Source of the DNA: an uncultured Arenimonas sp.
GTDB taxonomy: Bacteria; Pseudomonadota; Gammaproteobacteria; Xanthomonadales; Xanthomonadaceae
Assembly (NCBI GenBank): GCA_946885815.1
Contig: CAMPHE010000146.1
Location: 1 to 5,278 of the forward strand
Length of the DNA: 5,278 nucleotides
Reading direction: 5' to 3'
Shown here piece by piece: positions 1 through 5,278 of the stretch (positions are counted from its first letter, which is position 1; each line of letters starts with the position of its first letter). A program made the translations under genes and the position numbers. The notes beneath the pieces were generated by a model. That model did no database searches. It worked only from the letters and a program-made list of their open reading frames with translations, and was not told where the DNA came from.

Positions 1-44
1 CTGACGTCGGCGAACAGGATGGTCTGGGGCCGGGACTGGGTCAT
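1..44 (-). CDS. Probable class III adenylate/guanylate cyclase, N-terminal fragment (runs off the left edge)
   Basis: Only 14 codons are visible, from ATG at 44-42, reading MTQSRPQTILFADV and then a partial codon starting AG (Ser or Arg). The string TILFADV is the first beta strand of class III nucleotidyl cyclase catalytic domains, where LFADVSGST-type sequence usually follows and the Asp is the first metal-binding residue. In this family the enzyme converts ATP or GTP to the cyclic nucleotide. The catalytic domain begins almost at the N-terminus, so there is no N-terminal sensor or membrane segment; any regulatory part would lie downstream, outside the window. The start is supported by a promoter-like -10 box just upstream and by a 57-bp gap after the E1 stop. 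There is no Shine-Dalgarno sequence; a pyrimidine run precedes the ATG. With so few residues the family call is a recognition of one motif, not proof. Confidence 0.6.
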   Translation of the reverse strand, partial: MTQSRPQTILFADV

Positions 45-52
45 GAGGGGGG

Positions 53-81
53 AGTCTAGGCGATGCCCGGGGGCGCGTCAT
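53..81 (-). promoter_or_regulatory. Putative sigma70-like promoter for the cyclase gene, probably giving a leaderless mRNA
   Basis: Read on the minus strand, ATGACG (81-76) matches the -35 consensus TTGACA at 4 of 6 positions, and TAGACT (58-53) matches TATAAT at 4 of 6, including the first T, second A and last T. The spacer is exactly 17 bp (75-59). The -10 box ends 8 bases before the ATG at 44, so transcription would start at or within a few bases of the start codon. The 8 bases between are nearly all pyrimidine, with no ribosome-binding sequence. In such GC-rich DNA a TAGACT box here is notable, but the match is by eye. Confidence 0.5.
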
Positions 82-92
82 TCACCCGGGCA
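64..92. repeat. Perfect 8-bp inverted repeat in the E1-cyclase intergenic gap
   Basis: The arms are tgcccggg (64-71) and cccgggca (85-92), separated by 13 nt. On the minus strand the RNA stem can extend outward by G-U and G-C pairs. It starts 10 bases past the E1 stop codon, a position typical of a transcription terminator, but no T-run follows on the minus strand, so it is not a canonical intrinsic terminator. The putative -35 box (81-76) lies inside the loop and the left arm lies in the promoter spacer, so it could instead be a repressor operator. Both readings are inference. Confidence 0.55.
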
Positions 93-101
93 CCAACGCC
101 G

Positions 102-2360
102 TCAGGCCATTTCGGCGGCCATCGCGACGATGTCGTCCTCGCCCGGAATCACCAGGAACGCGGCGCCCGCGAGCGGCGTGTAGGTGTCCTCGCCGACGAC
201 GCGGCGCAGCGGCTTGCCGCCGTGCCCGCCCTCGACGATCGCGGTGATCACGCCCTCGCCCACGCCGGCCGAGCGGCGGCCTTCGTCGACCACGACGATC
301 CGCGCGCAATCGCCGGCATGGCGCGCGATCGCCGCCGCGTTCAGCGGCTGCAGCCAGCGCAGGTCGACCACGCGCACCTTCCAGCCGTGCGCGGCCTCGA
401 TCCGGCGCGCGGCGCGCAGGCTCATCGGCACGCCGTTGCCGAACGTGAAGACGACGAGGTCGGTCGCCTCCGGGAAATAGGTCCGCTCCTCGCCAAGCGG
501 CATCGCTTCGTCCTGCGGCGGATAGGCCGTGAGCCAGCCGCCGTCGCCCGCCTCGTACAGGTCCTTCGCCATGTAGAGCGCGATCGGTTCCAGGTACGCG
601 CAGACGCGCCCGTCGACCTTCGCCAGCGCCGCCAGCGTGCGCAGCATCGTCGCCGCGTCGTCGCCGCGGCTGGGGCAGCCGACCACCAGCCCGGGGATGT
701 CGCGCAGCGCGGTGATCGAATTGTCGTTGTGGAAATGGCCGCCGAAGCCGCGCTGGTAACCGAGCGAGGCGATGCGCATCACCATCGGGTTGCGGTACTG
801 GCCGTTGCTGAAGAACTGCAGGCTGCACGCCTCGCCGCGGATCTGGTCGCACGCGTTGTGGAAATACGCCAGGTACTGGATCTCCGGGAAAGGCAGCAGC
901 CCGACGTTGGCGAAACCCTGCGCGAGGCCGAGGATCATCGTCTCGTCGAGCAGCGTGTTGAACACGCGCGCGGCCTTGAACTTCGCGTGCAGGCCCTTCG
1001 TCACCGTGTACACGCCGCCCTTCTGCGCGACGTCCTCGCCGAACAGGAGCGCTTCGGGATACTTCGCGAAAAGATCGTGCAACGCCTGGTTGATCTGGAT
1101 CGCGAGGTGCTTCGGCGGCTGGTTCTCGGGCAGCTTCGCCTCGCCGCCGAAGACCTGCAGGCGCTTCGCCGGATCGGCGGCCCGCGTGGCTTCGGCGGCC
1201 ACGGCCTGCGGCGTGTACGGGGCGAGCGGCGCCATCACTTCCTGCAGGTCGTCGAGCTTCGGGCGCCGGTCGGCTTCCTCGGCGGCGGCGAAGCAGCGTG
1301 CGCGCATCGCCTCGTACTTCCCGAGCAGCTCCTCCTTCGTCATCAGGCCGGACACCAGTGCGATCTCGGCCGAACGCAGCAGCGGGTCGGTGGCTTCGAC
1401 GGCCATCAGCTCCTCGAAGCTGCGCCACTCGATCTCGAAGTCGGTGCCGGCGTGGCCCATGATGCGCGTCGTCTTCAGGTGCAGGAAGGTCGGGCGGCGC
1501 GTGCGGCGGCAGTGTTCGACCGCGGCCTGCACCTGGCCGTAGCCCTCGGCGAGGTCGAGGCCGTCGGCGAAGAAATAGTCGAGGCCGTCGCGATGGCGGA
1601 ACGCATTGCCGATCCAGCCGCCGGGCGTCTTCACCGAAATGCCGATGCCGTTGTCCTCGCACACGTACAGCACCGGCGCCGGCAGCTTCTGGTAGGCCGT
1701 CCACTGCGCGGTGTTGAACGCCGTCTGCGCGGTCGCGTGGTTGCTCGACGCGTCGCCGAACGAGCAGATCGCGATCGAATCGTCCGGGATCGGGAGCGCA
1801 TGGCCGATGCGCCTGGCCTGCTCGATCGCGACGGCGGTGCCGAGCGCCTTCGGCAGGTGCGACGCGATCGTCGACGTCTGCGGCAGCACCCACAACGGCT
1901 TGCTGCCCCATACCTTGTGCCGGCCGCCCGACGCCGGGTCGTCCTTCGACGCCGCGAACGACAGCGCCGAGTCCATCACCGGATCCATGCCCGGCAGCTT
2001 GCGGAAACGCTCGGCCATGAAGCCGCCGGAACGGTAATGCAGGAACGCCGGGTCGGTATGCCGCGTCAGCCGCGCGACCATCGCGTTGCCTTCGTGCCCG
2101 CTCGAGCCGATGGTGTAGAACACCTTCTGCTGCACGCGCAGCACCCGCGCCATCAGGTCGAGATGGCGCGACACCAGCTGCGATTCGAACAGCGCCAGGA
2201 AATCCGCCGCGGTGCATGCGCTGCCGTCGAGCACCGGCTCGTGCGGCGCCGGCTTCGGTTCGGCGCGACCGTTCCAGCCGCGCACGAACTCGACGAAATT
2301 GTCGTCGCAGACCTTGGCGCGGTTGACGTCCTTGTGGCGGGCGGGAATGGGCTGATTCAT
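102..2360 (-). CDS. Fused E1-alpha/E1-beta thiamine-diphosphate-dependent 2-oxoacid dehydrogenase (branched-chain type)
   Basis: The protein is 752 residues, ATG at 2360-2358 and TGA at 104-102. By family, E1 enzymes decarboxylate a 2-oxoacid with thiamine diphosphate (ThDP) and transfer the acyl group to lipoyl-E2 in the cytoplasm. Residues about 50-340 resemble E1-alpha of branched-chain 2-oxoacid dehydrogenase: HYRSGGF (108-114), the ThDP/metal motif GDA (202-204) to DN (236-237), and RIMGHAGTD (299-307), whose H303 aligns with the conserved active-site loop His. A polar, proline- and alanine-rich linker (about 363-418) follows. Residues about 419-740 resemble E1-beta: FGEDV (440-444), LDET with E473 aligning with the cofactor-activating Glu, FHNDNS with H544 aligning with the conserved His, and the C-terminal domain with VVDLRWLQPL (664-673) and DEGRRSAG (692-699). 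Separate alpha and beta chains are more usual. GDA replaces GDG, and the segment to DN is about five residues longer than in typical E1-alpha. No E2 or E3 gene is in the window, so the substrate is uncertain. The start is fixed by the ATGA overlap with the upstream gene; its Shine-Dalgarno is weak, which fits translational coupling. Confidence 0.9.
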   Translation of the reverse strand: MNQPIPARHKDVNRAKVCDDNFVEFVRGWNGRAEPKPAPHEPVLDGSACTAADFLALFESQLVSRHLDLMARVLRVQQKVFYTIGSSGHEGNAMVARLTRHTDPAFLHYRSGGFMAERFRKLPGMDPVMDSALSFAASKDDPASGGRHKVWGSKPLWVLPQTSTIASHLPKALGTAVAIEQARRIGHALPIPDDSIAICSFGDASSNHATAQTAFNTAQWTAYQKLPAPVLYVCEDNGIGISVKTPGGWIGNAFRHRDGLDYFFADGLDLAEGYGQVQAAVEHCRRTRRPTFLHLKTTRIMGHAGTDFEIEWRSFEELMAVEATDPLLRSAEIALVSGLMTKEELLGKYEAMRARCFAAAEEADRRPKLDDLQEVMAPLAPYTPQAVAAEATRAADPAKRLQVFGGEAKLPENQPPKHLAIQINQALHDLFAKYPEALLFGEDVAQKGGVYTVTKGLHAKFKAARVFNTLLDETMILGLAQGFANVGLLPFPEIQYLAYFHNACDQIRGEACSLQFFSNGQYRNPMVMRIASLGYQRGFGGHFHNDNSITALRDIPGLVVGCPSRGDDAATMLRTLAALAKVDGRVCAYLEPIALYMAKDLYEAGDGGWLTAYPPQDEAMPLGEERTYFPEATDLVVFTFGNGVPMSLRAARRIEAAHGWKVRVVDLRWLQPLNAAAIARHAGDCARIVVVDEGRRSAGVGEGVITAIVEGGHGGKPLRRVVGEDTYTPLAGAAFLVIPGEDDIVAMAAEMA
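2357..2360 (-). other. ATGA stop-start overlap between transglutaminase-like gene and fused E1
   Basis: The minus-strand bases ATGA contain the E1 start (2360-2358) and the upstream TGA stop (2359-2357). The sequence just upstream (GAGTCGGACAACC before the ATG) offers only a weak purine-rich ribosome-binding site. This is the classic arrangement for termination-reinitiation coupling. Confidence 0.85.
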
Positions 2361-5101
2361 GGTTGTCCGACTCGGGGAAGTGGAATCACGCCGGTCGCGT
2401 AGAGCGCCGCGGCGATGAGGAAGGCGACGGTGAAAACGGCGAAAACCGTCAACAGCAGCGCGGCGACGGCGGTGGATCGATCCGTCCGGGCCGCGGCGGC
2501 GATGGCGCCGATGGTCGACGCGACGGTCCAGACGACCATCGCCATCATCAGCAGGATCGAAGTGGCGAGCACGGCCGCGACCACCGCGCGCGGGCCATCG
2601 GGCCACCCGCCGCCATCGGCGAACAGCTCGATGGCGGGCCCCGCAGCCAGCAGTGCGAGCGGCCCGAGCAGCAGCAGCGGCCAGGCCGCCCACGACGCGG
2701 CCACGAACAGCGGCCGGAAGCGCGCCTTCGGGCCGATCACCCGGAACGCGACCACCAGCACGGCCACGAACACGATCTCGCGCGGCACCATCGCCAGCGC
2801 CAGCAGCAGTTCGCGGCCCCAGTCGGGCGACCCACCCGCGACCAGTACCGGCACGACGTCGAACGCCCCGCCGACGAACCCGCTCGCGACGAGCAGCAGC
2901 AGCGCGGACGGCATCCCGCGCCGCTCGAGCAGGCGCGGCGTCGTCGCGCGCGGCGCGTAGAACATGCCGGCGATGTCGTTGCCGGCGCGCACCGGCCACA
3001 GGCCCGACAGCAGCAACGCCACGGCGAGCAGCGCCGCGGCGGGCCACGCGAGGTTGCCGCTGTCGAGCACGAGCGGCGCCGCTTCGTCGCCGCCGCCACC
3101 GATGAGCACGGGGAAGGACAGCAGGTCGCGCACCCTGCGCAGGTCCGCGCGGGCGGCGGCGTAGTCGGCGGCCGGAATCGCGTCGCGATGCCGGCGCCAT
3201 TCGCCACGGATCGTCAGCACATCGCCATCGACGCTGACGTGGCGGTCGAAGCGGAACCAGTCGTTGCCGACGGTGACGGCCTCGGCCGGTATCGACCAGC
3301 CGCCCTCCGCCGTCATGCGGATCACCTGCGTGCCGTGCGCGGGACCGGTCAGGGCCAACGGCCAGCGGCGCTCGCTCTCGCGTCCGGACGGCACCCAGTC
3401 GGCGATCTGGAAAAGCACCAGGTCGAGGTTGCCGATCGCGTCGGCCTTGCCCTCCTCCGGTTCGAACGGCGCGAGATAGCGCTCCTCGACGGCGACGACG
3501 CCGCCCGCACCCTGCTCGTCGATCGACGGCGGCGTCACCTGGCGGATGTCCTCGTACATCGACGCCATGAAACCGAGATAGTCCCTTCCGACCTGCTCGG
3601 GACCGTCGCTGCGGAACCGCGCGCGGGCGCGATCGGCCGGGCCGTGGCGATACCGCGTCAGCACCCGCAGTTCCGCCTGCGGCGATGCGTCCGCATCCGC
3701 GTCGGTCGCGTCGCGCGAGGCCGCGTCCGCCACACGCACCGCCTGCTCGACTTCGATGCTCGGCGCGTCGCGCTCCTCCCTCGGAATCGTCGCGAGCGCG
3801 TCGGTCCCGGCGGCGACGGGCAGCCCGGCCCCGAAGCGCATCGGTTCGCGATCCTCGAGCGTTCCGTGCTCCACGGCGCGTGTCGGGTCGACGTAGACCC
3901 ATTCGCCGCCCAGCCGGACGCGGACGATCGCGTGATCGAACGCGAGCGGTGTCGGCAGGTGCGCGGCCACGTGCTCGCCGAGCGACGTGCTCACGAGCAC
4001 GGGCTGGGCGTCGACGCCGGCCTCCCGCAACAGCCCGACCAGCAGCAACGCCTTGTCCTTGCAGTCGCCATATCGCCGCGCGAGCGTCAGCGCGGGATTC
4101 GCCGGCCGGTGGGAGGCCGCACCGAGCGCGAGGCTCACATACCGGACTTCGCGCTGGACGAAGGCGAGCGCGTCGAGCAGTGCCGCGCGCGGCCCGGCGT
4201 CCGCCAGCGCGAGTTCTTCGGCGACGCCCGCGATCGCCTGCCGGTCGGCCTCGTCGGTGACGAACAGCTTCGCGGCCCACGCGGCCACCGCCCGCCAGTC
4301 GGCCGCGGTGCTGAGATCCGCATGGCCGTAGCCGTCGAACCAGTCGGGCGCGCCGTTCTCGTGGATCACCGGCGCCAGCGGCTCGGCGATGAAGGCGAGC
4401 CGCCGGATGTCGCCGTCGATCCGCTCGTCGCGCACGTAGCCGACGCCGTTCGCGCGCGCGAACAGCGCCCGGGACGCCGGCGCGAACGCCACGATCCGGC
4501 GCATGCCGATGCCCTGGCCGTAACCCATGTTGCGCGCGGCGTGGAAATCGTCGCCGAACACCGGATTGCGCCCGATGACGCTGTAGCTGATGTCCAGCCG
4601 GTCGCCGACGCGCACGTCGGGGAGGAACAGTTCGAGTGTCCGCTGGCCGTCGAGCATGCCGGCGTCGGCGTTGGTCTCGCGACGCAGCAGCTCGGCGCGC
4701 ACGTCCGCGCTCCGGTCGCCGCGCGCGCCCGCGCGCTCGACGATCAGTCCGTGCAGCGCGATCCGCTGGTAATCGGGCTGGAACCCGATCGGCGTGCGGC
4801 CGGCATCTTCGAGGCCCTCCCGGTCGACGACGTCGTACACGAGGCGGCGATACTCCACCGGCTCGTCGCCGAGAATCGACACCTGGTCGTCGACGAGCAC
4901 GTACGCGACGCCGTCGCTCGCCGCCGCCGGTGCGATCGCGGCCACGTCGACCGGATCGATCCAGGCGGGCGCGGGCCCGCGGGAGACGCCGGCCGGGAGG
5001 CCGGTCGCCGCGGTCGCCCACCCGGCGCACGCGGACATCATCGCGATCGCGGCGAACCGCAGGCGCCAGCGATCAAAGCGTTTCGTGGCCATCGTGGTCA
5101 C
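2357..5101 (-). CDS. DUF3857/transglutaminase-like protein with a C-terminal six-helix membrane module
   Basis: The protein is 914 residues. Residues 1-32 form an export signal: basic KRFDRWRLR, a hydrophobic core, and an ATA-A site; C25 in MSAC is a weak lipobox alternative. A DUF3857 domain follows (about 65-220; PDVRVGDRLDISY at 161-173, NPVFGDDF at 179-186). The transglutaminase-like domain (about 280-410) has an apparently complete Cys-His-Asp triad: C347 in RRYGDCKDKA, H390 in FDHAIV, D405 in YVDPT. An acidic, Ala/Asp-rich stretch (457-475) and a beta-rich region follow, to about 640. Hydrophobic helices lie near 686-702, 732-754, 766-787, 798-821, 838-862 and 877-900. Arg/Lys-rich loops (705-728, 787-796, 872-875) obey the positive-inside rule if the large domain is periplasmic. 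The triad suggests a cysteine peptidase or acyltransferase, but no substrate is known for this family. The start is GTG at 5101-5099, chosen because it overlaps the upstream TGA (GTGA). ATG at 5092-5090 would give a protein three residues shorter. It is probably co-translated with the E1 downstream. Confidence 0.85.
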   Translation of the reverse strand: MTTMATKRFDRWRLRFAAIAMMSACAGWATAATGLPAGVSRGPAPAWIDPVDVAAIAPAAASDGVAYVLVDDQVSILGDEPVEYRRLVYDVVDREGLEDAGRTPIGFQPDYQRIALHGLIVERAGARGDRSADVRAELLRRETNADAGMLDGQRTLELFLPDVRVGDRLDISYSVIGRNPVFGDDFHAARNMGYGQGIGMRRIVAFAPASRALFARANGVGYVRDERIDGDIRRLAFIAEPLAPVIHENGAPDWFDGYGHADLSTAADWRAVAAWAAKLFVTDEADRQAIAGVAEELALADAGPRAALLDALAFVQREVRYVSLALGAASHRPANPALTLARRYGDCKDKALLLVGLLREAGVDAQPVLVSTSLGEHVAAHLPTPLAFDHAIVRVRLGGEWVYVDPTRAVEHGTLEDREPMRFGAGLPVAAGTDALATIPREERDAPSIEVEQAVRVADAASRDATDADADASPQAELRVLTRYRHGPADRARARFRSDGPEQVGRDYLGFMASMYEDIRQVTPPSIDEQGAGGVVAVEERYLAPFEPEEGKADAIGNLDLVLFQIADWVPSGRESERRWPLALTGPAHGTQVIRMTAEGGWSIPAEAVTVGNDWFRFDRHVSVDGDVLTIRGEWRRHRDAIPAADYAAARADLRRVRDLLSFPVLIGGGGDEAAPLVLDSGNLAWPAAALLAVALLLSGLWPVRAGNDIAGMFYAPRATTPRLLERRGMPSALLLLVASGFVGGAFDVVPVLVAGGSPDWGRELLLALAMVPREIVFVAVLVVAFRVIGPKARFRPLFVAASWAAWPLLLLGPLALLAAGPAIELFADGGGWPDGPRAVVAAVLATSILLMMAMVVWTVASTIGAIAAAARTDRSTAVAALLLTVFAVFTVAFLIAAALYATGVIPLPRVGQP
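5098..5101 (-). other. GTGA stop-start overlap between GST and transglutaminase-like gene
   Basis: The minus-strand bases GTGA contain the GTG start (5101-5099) and the GST TGA stop (5100-5098). A weak AGACGG lies four bases upstream of the GTG. If the ATG at 5092 is used instead, the genes are separated by 5 bp and there is no overlap. Either way they are tightly packed and probably one operon. Confidence 0.65.
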
Positions 5102-5278
5102 GCGACCGTCTGCGGCACGAACCGCGGCAGCGCCTCGACGCGCGCCAGCCAGGCGCGCAGCGCCGGGTACGCGTCGAGGTGGATCCCGCCGCGCGCGGCG
5201 TCGTGGGTGTAGGCGTACAGCGCGAGGTCGGCGACGGAAGCTTGCGCGCCGACGAACCAGTCGCGCGCCGCGAGGTGG
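5098..5278 (-). CDS. Glutathione S-transferase, C-terminal fragment (N-terminus beyond the right edge)
   Basis: The last 59 codons are visible, ending at TGA 5100-5098; the frame is open to the window edge. The translation begins HLAARDWFVG and ends RFVPQTVA. It has the hallmarks of the GST C-terminal helical domain: a (D)WFVGAQASVADLALYAY segment carrying the S-x-x-D N-capping box (SVAD) of the conserved core helix, then AYTHDA and a YPALRAWLARVEALPRFVP ending typical of bacterial cytosolic GSTs. By family it would conjugate glutathione to electrophiles or act as a glutathione-dependent peroxidase or isomerase. The glutathione-binding thioredoxin-like N-terminal domain is out of view, so subclass and active-site residue cannot be judged. 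Its stop codon overlaps the start of the transglutaminase-like gene by 4 nt, making it the upstream member of the same operon. Confidence 0.85.
   Translation of the reverse strand, partial: HLAARDWFVGAQASVADLALYAYTHDAARGGIHLDAYPALRAWLARVEALPRFVPQTVA

Noticed and set aside
64..92. Canonical intrinsic terminator after the E1 gene.
   Set aside because: The hairpin is strong but no T-run follows it on the minus strand, so I list it as an inverted repeat of uncertain role.
82..2217. A 711-codon minus-strand frame overlapping the E1.
   Set aside because: It is an out-of-frame reading of the same DNA, of biased Arg/Gly/Ala composition, with no motif. The E1 frame carries every recognised motif without a break, so a frameshift is not indicated.
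63..2402. A 779-codon open frame on the plus strand, antisense to the fused E1.
   Set aside because: The translation is rich in Arg, Ala, His and Val without any recognisable domain. It mirrors the codon pattern of the E1 gene, in which GC-rich third positions remove stops from the opposite strand. The E1 reading has clear family motifs.
2653..3105. Short Arg/Ala/Pro-rich plus-strand and minus-strand frames inside the membrane module region (for example 2737-3207 on the minus strand).
   Set aside because: They overlap coding sequence with clear hydrophobic helices in the real frame and show no plausible start context or domain.
2361..5030. In-frame upstream extension of the E1 reading frame on the minus strand, which would give a 1642-residue protein.
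   Set aside because: The extension is Arg-rich nonsense read in another frame of the transglutaminase-like gene, which itself has a signal peptide, catalytic triad and membrane helices. The E1 homology begins just after the ATG at 2360.
2363..5212. A 949-codon open frame on the plus strand, antisense to the transglutaminase-like gene.
   Set aside because: It is Arg/Gly/Gln/His-rich low-complexity sequence with no domain, and it runs through two real gene boundaries into the GST tail. It is a GC-bias shadow.

Overview
The window is very GC-rich, gap-poor bacterial DNA, and every gene I can support lies on the minus strand. From right to left in transcription order these are: the C-terminal end of a glutathione S-transferase; a 914-residue secreted or membrane-anchored DUF3857/transglutaminase-like protein; a 752-residue thiamine-diphosphate-dependent 2-oxoacid dehydrogenase E1 with alpha and beta subunits fused; and, after a short intergenic gap, the first 14 codons of a probable class III adenylate/guanylate cyclase. 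The GC content, codon bias and gene types suggest a gammaproteobacterium near Lysobacter/Luteimonas/Xanthomonas (Lysobacteraceae). This placement rests on recall of family resemblance only, and a high-GC betaproteobacterium is possible.

Layout. Positions 5278-5098 hold the GST tail. Its TGA overlaps the GTG start of the transglutaminase-like gene (GTGA, 5101-5098). That gene runs to 2357, where its TGA overlaps the ATG of the fused E1 (ATGA, 2360-2357). The E1 gene ends at 102. The only non-coding stretch is 45-101 (57 bp). It holds an inverted repeat (TGCCCGGG, 13 nt, CCCGGGCA) and a plausible sigma70-type promoter whose -10 box lies so close to the next ATG (44-42) that the cyclase mRNA is probably leaderless.

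How the genes may work together. The two 4-nt overlaps say that GST, transglutaminase-like protein and E1 are co-transcribed and probably translationally coupled, with the operon promoter beyond the right edge. The E1 is cytoplasmic and would decarboxylate a 2-oxoacid, possibly a branched-chain one, passing the acyl group to an E2 that is not encoded here. The transglutaminase-like protein acts in the periplasm or inner membrane and has no obvious metabolic link to it. The cyclase gene begins a separate transcription unit.

I see no RNA gene, CRISPR array, insertion sequence or phage feature. The most unusual points are the fused E1 with an altered ThDP motif, the six-helix (possibly Yip1-like) membrane module on the C-terminus of the transglutaminase-like protein, and the hairpin and leaderless promoter arrangement in the small intergenic gap.
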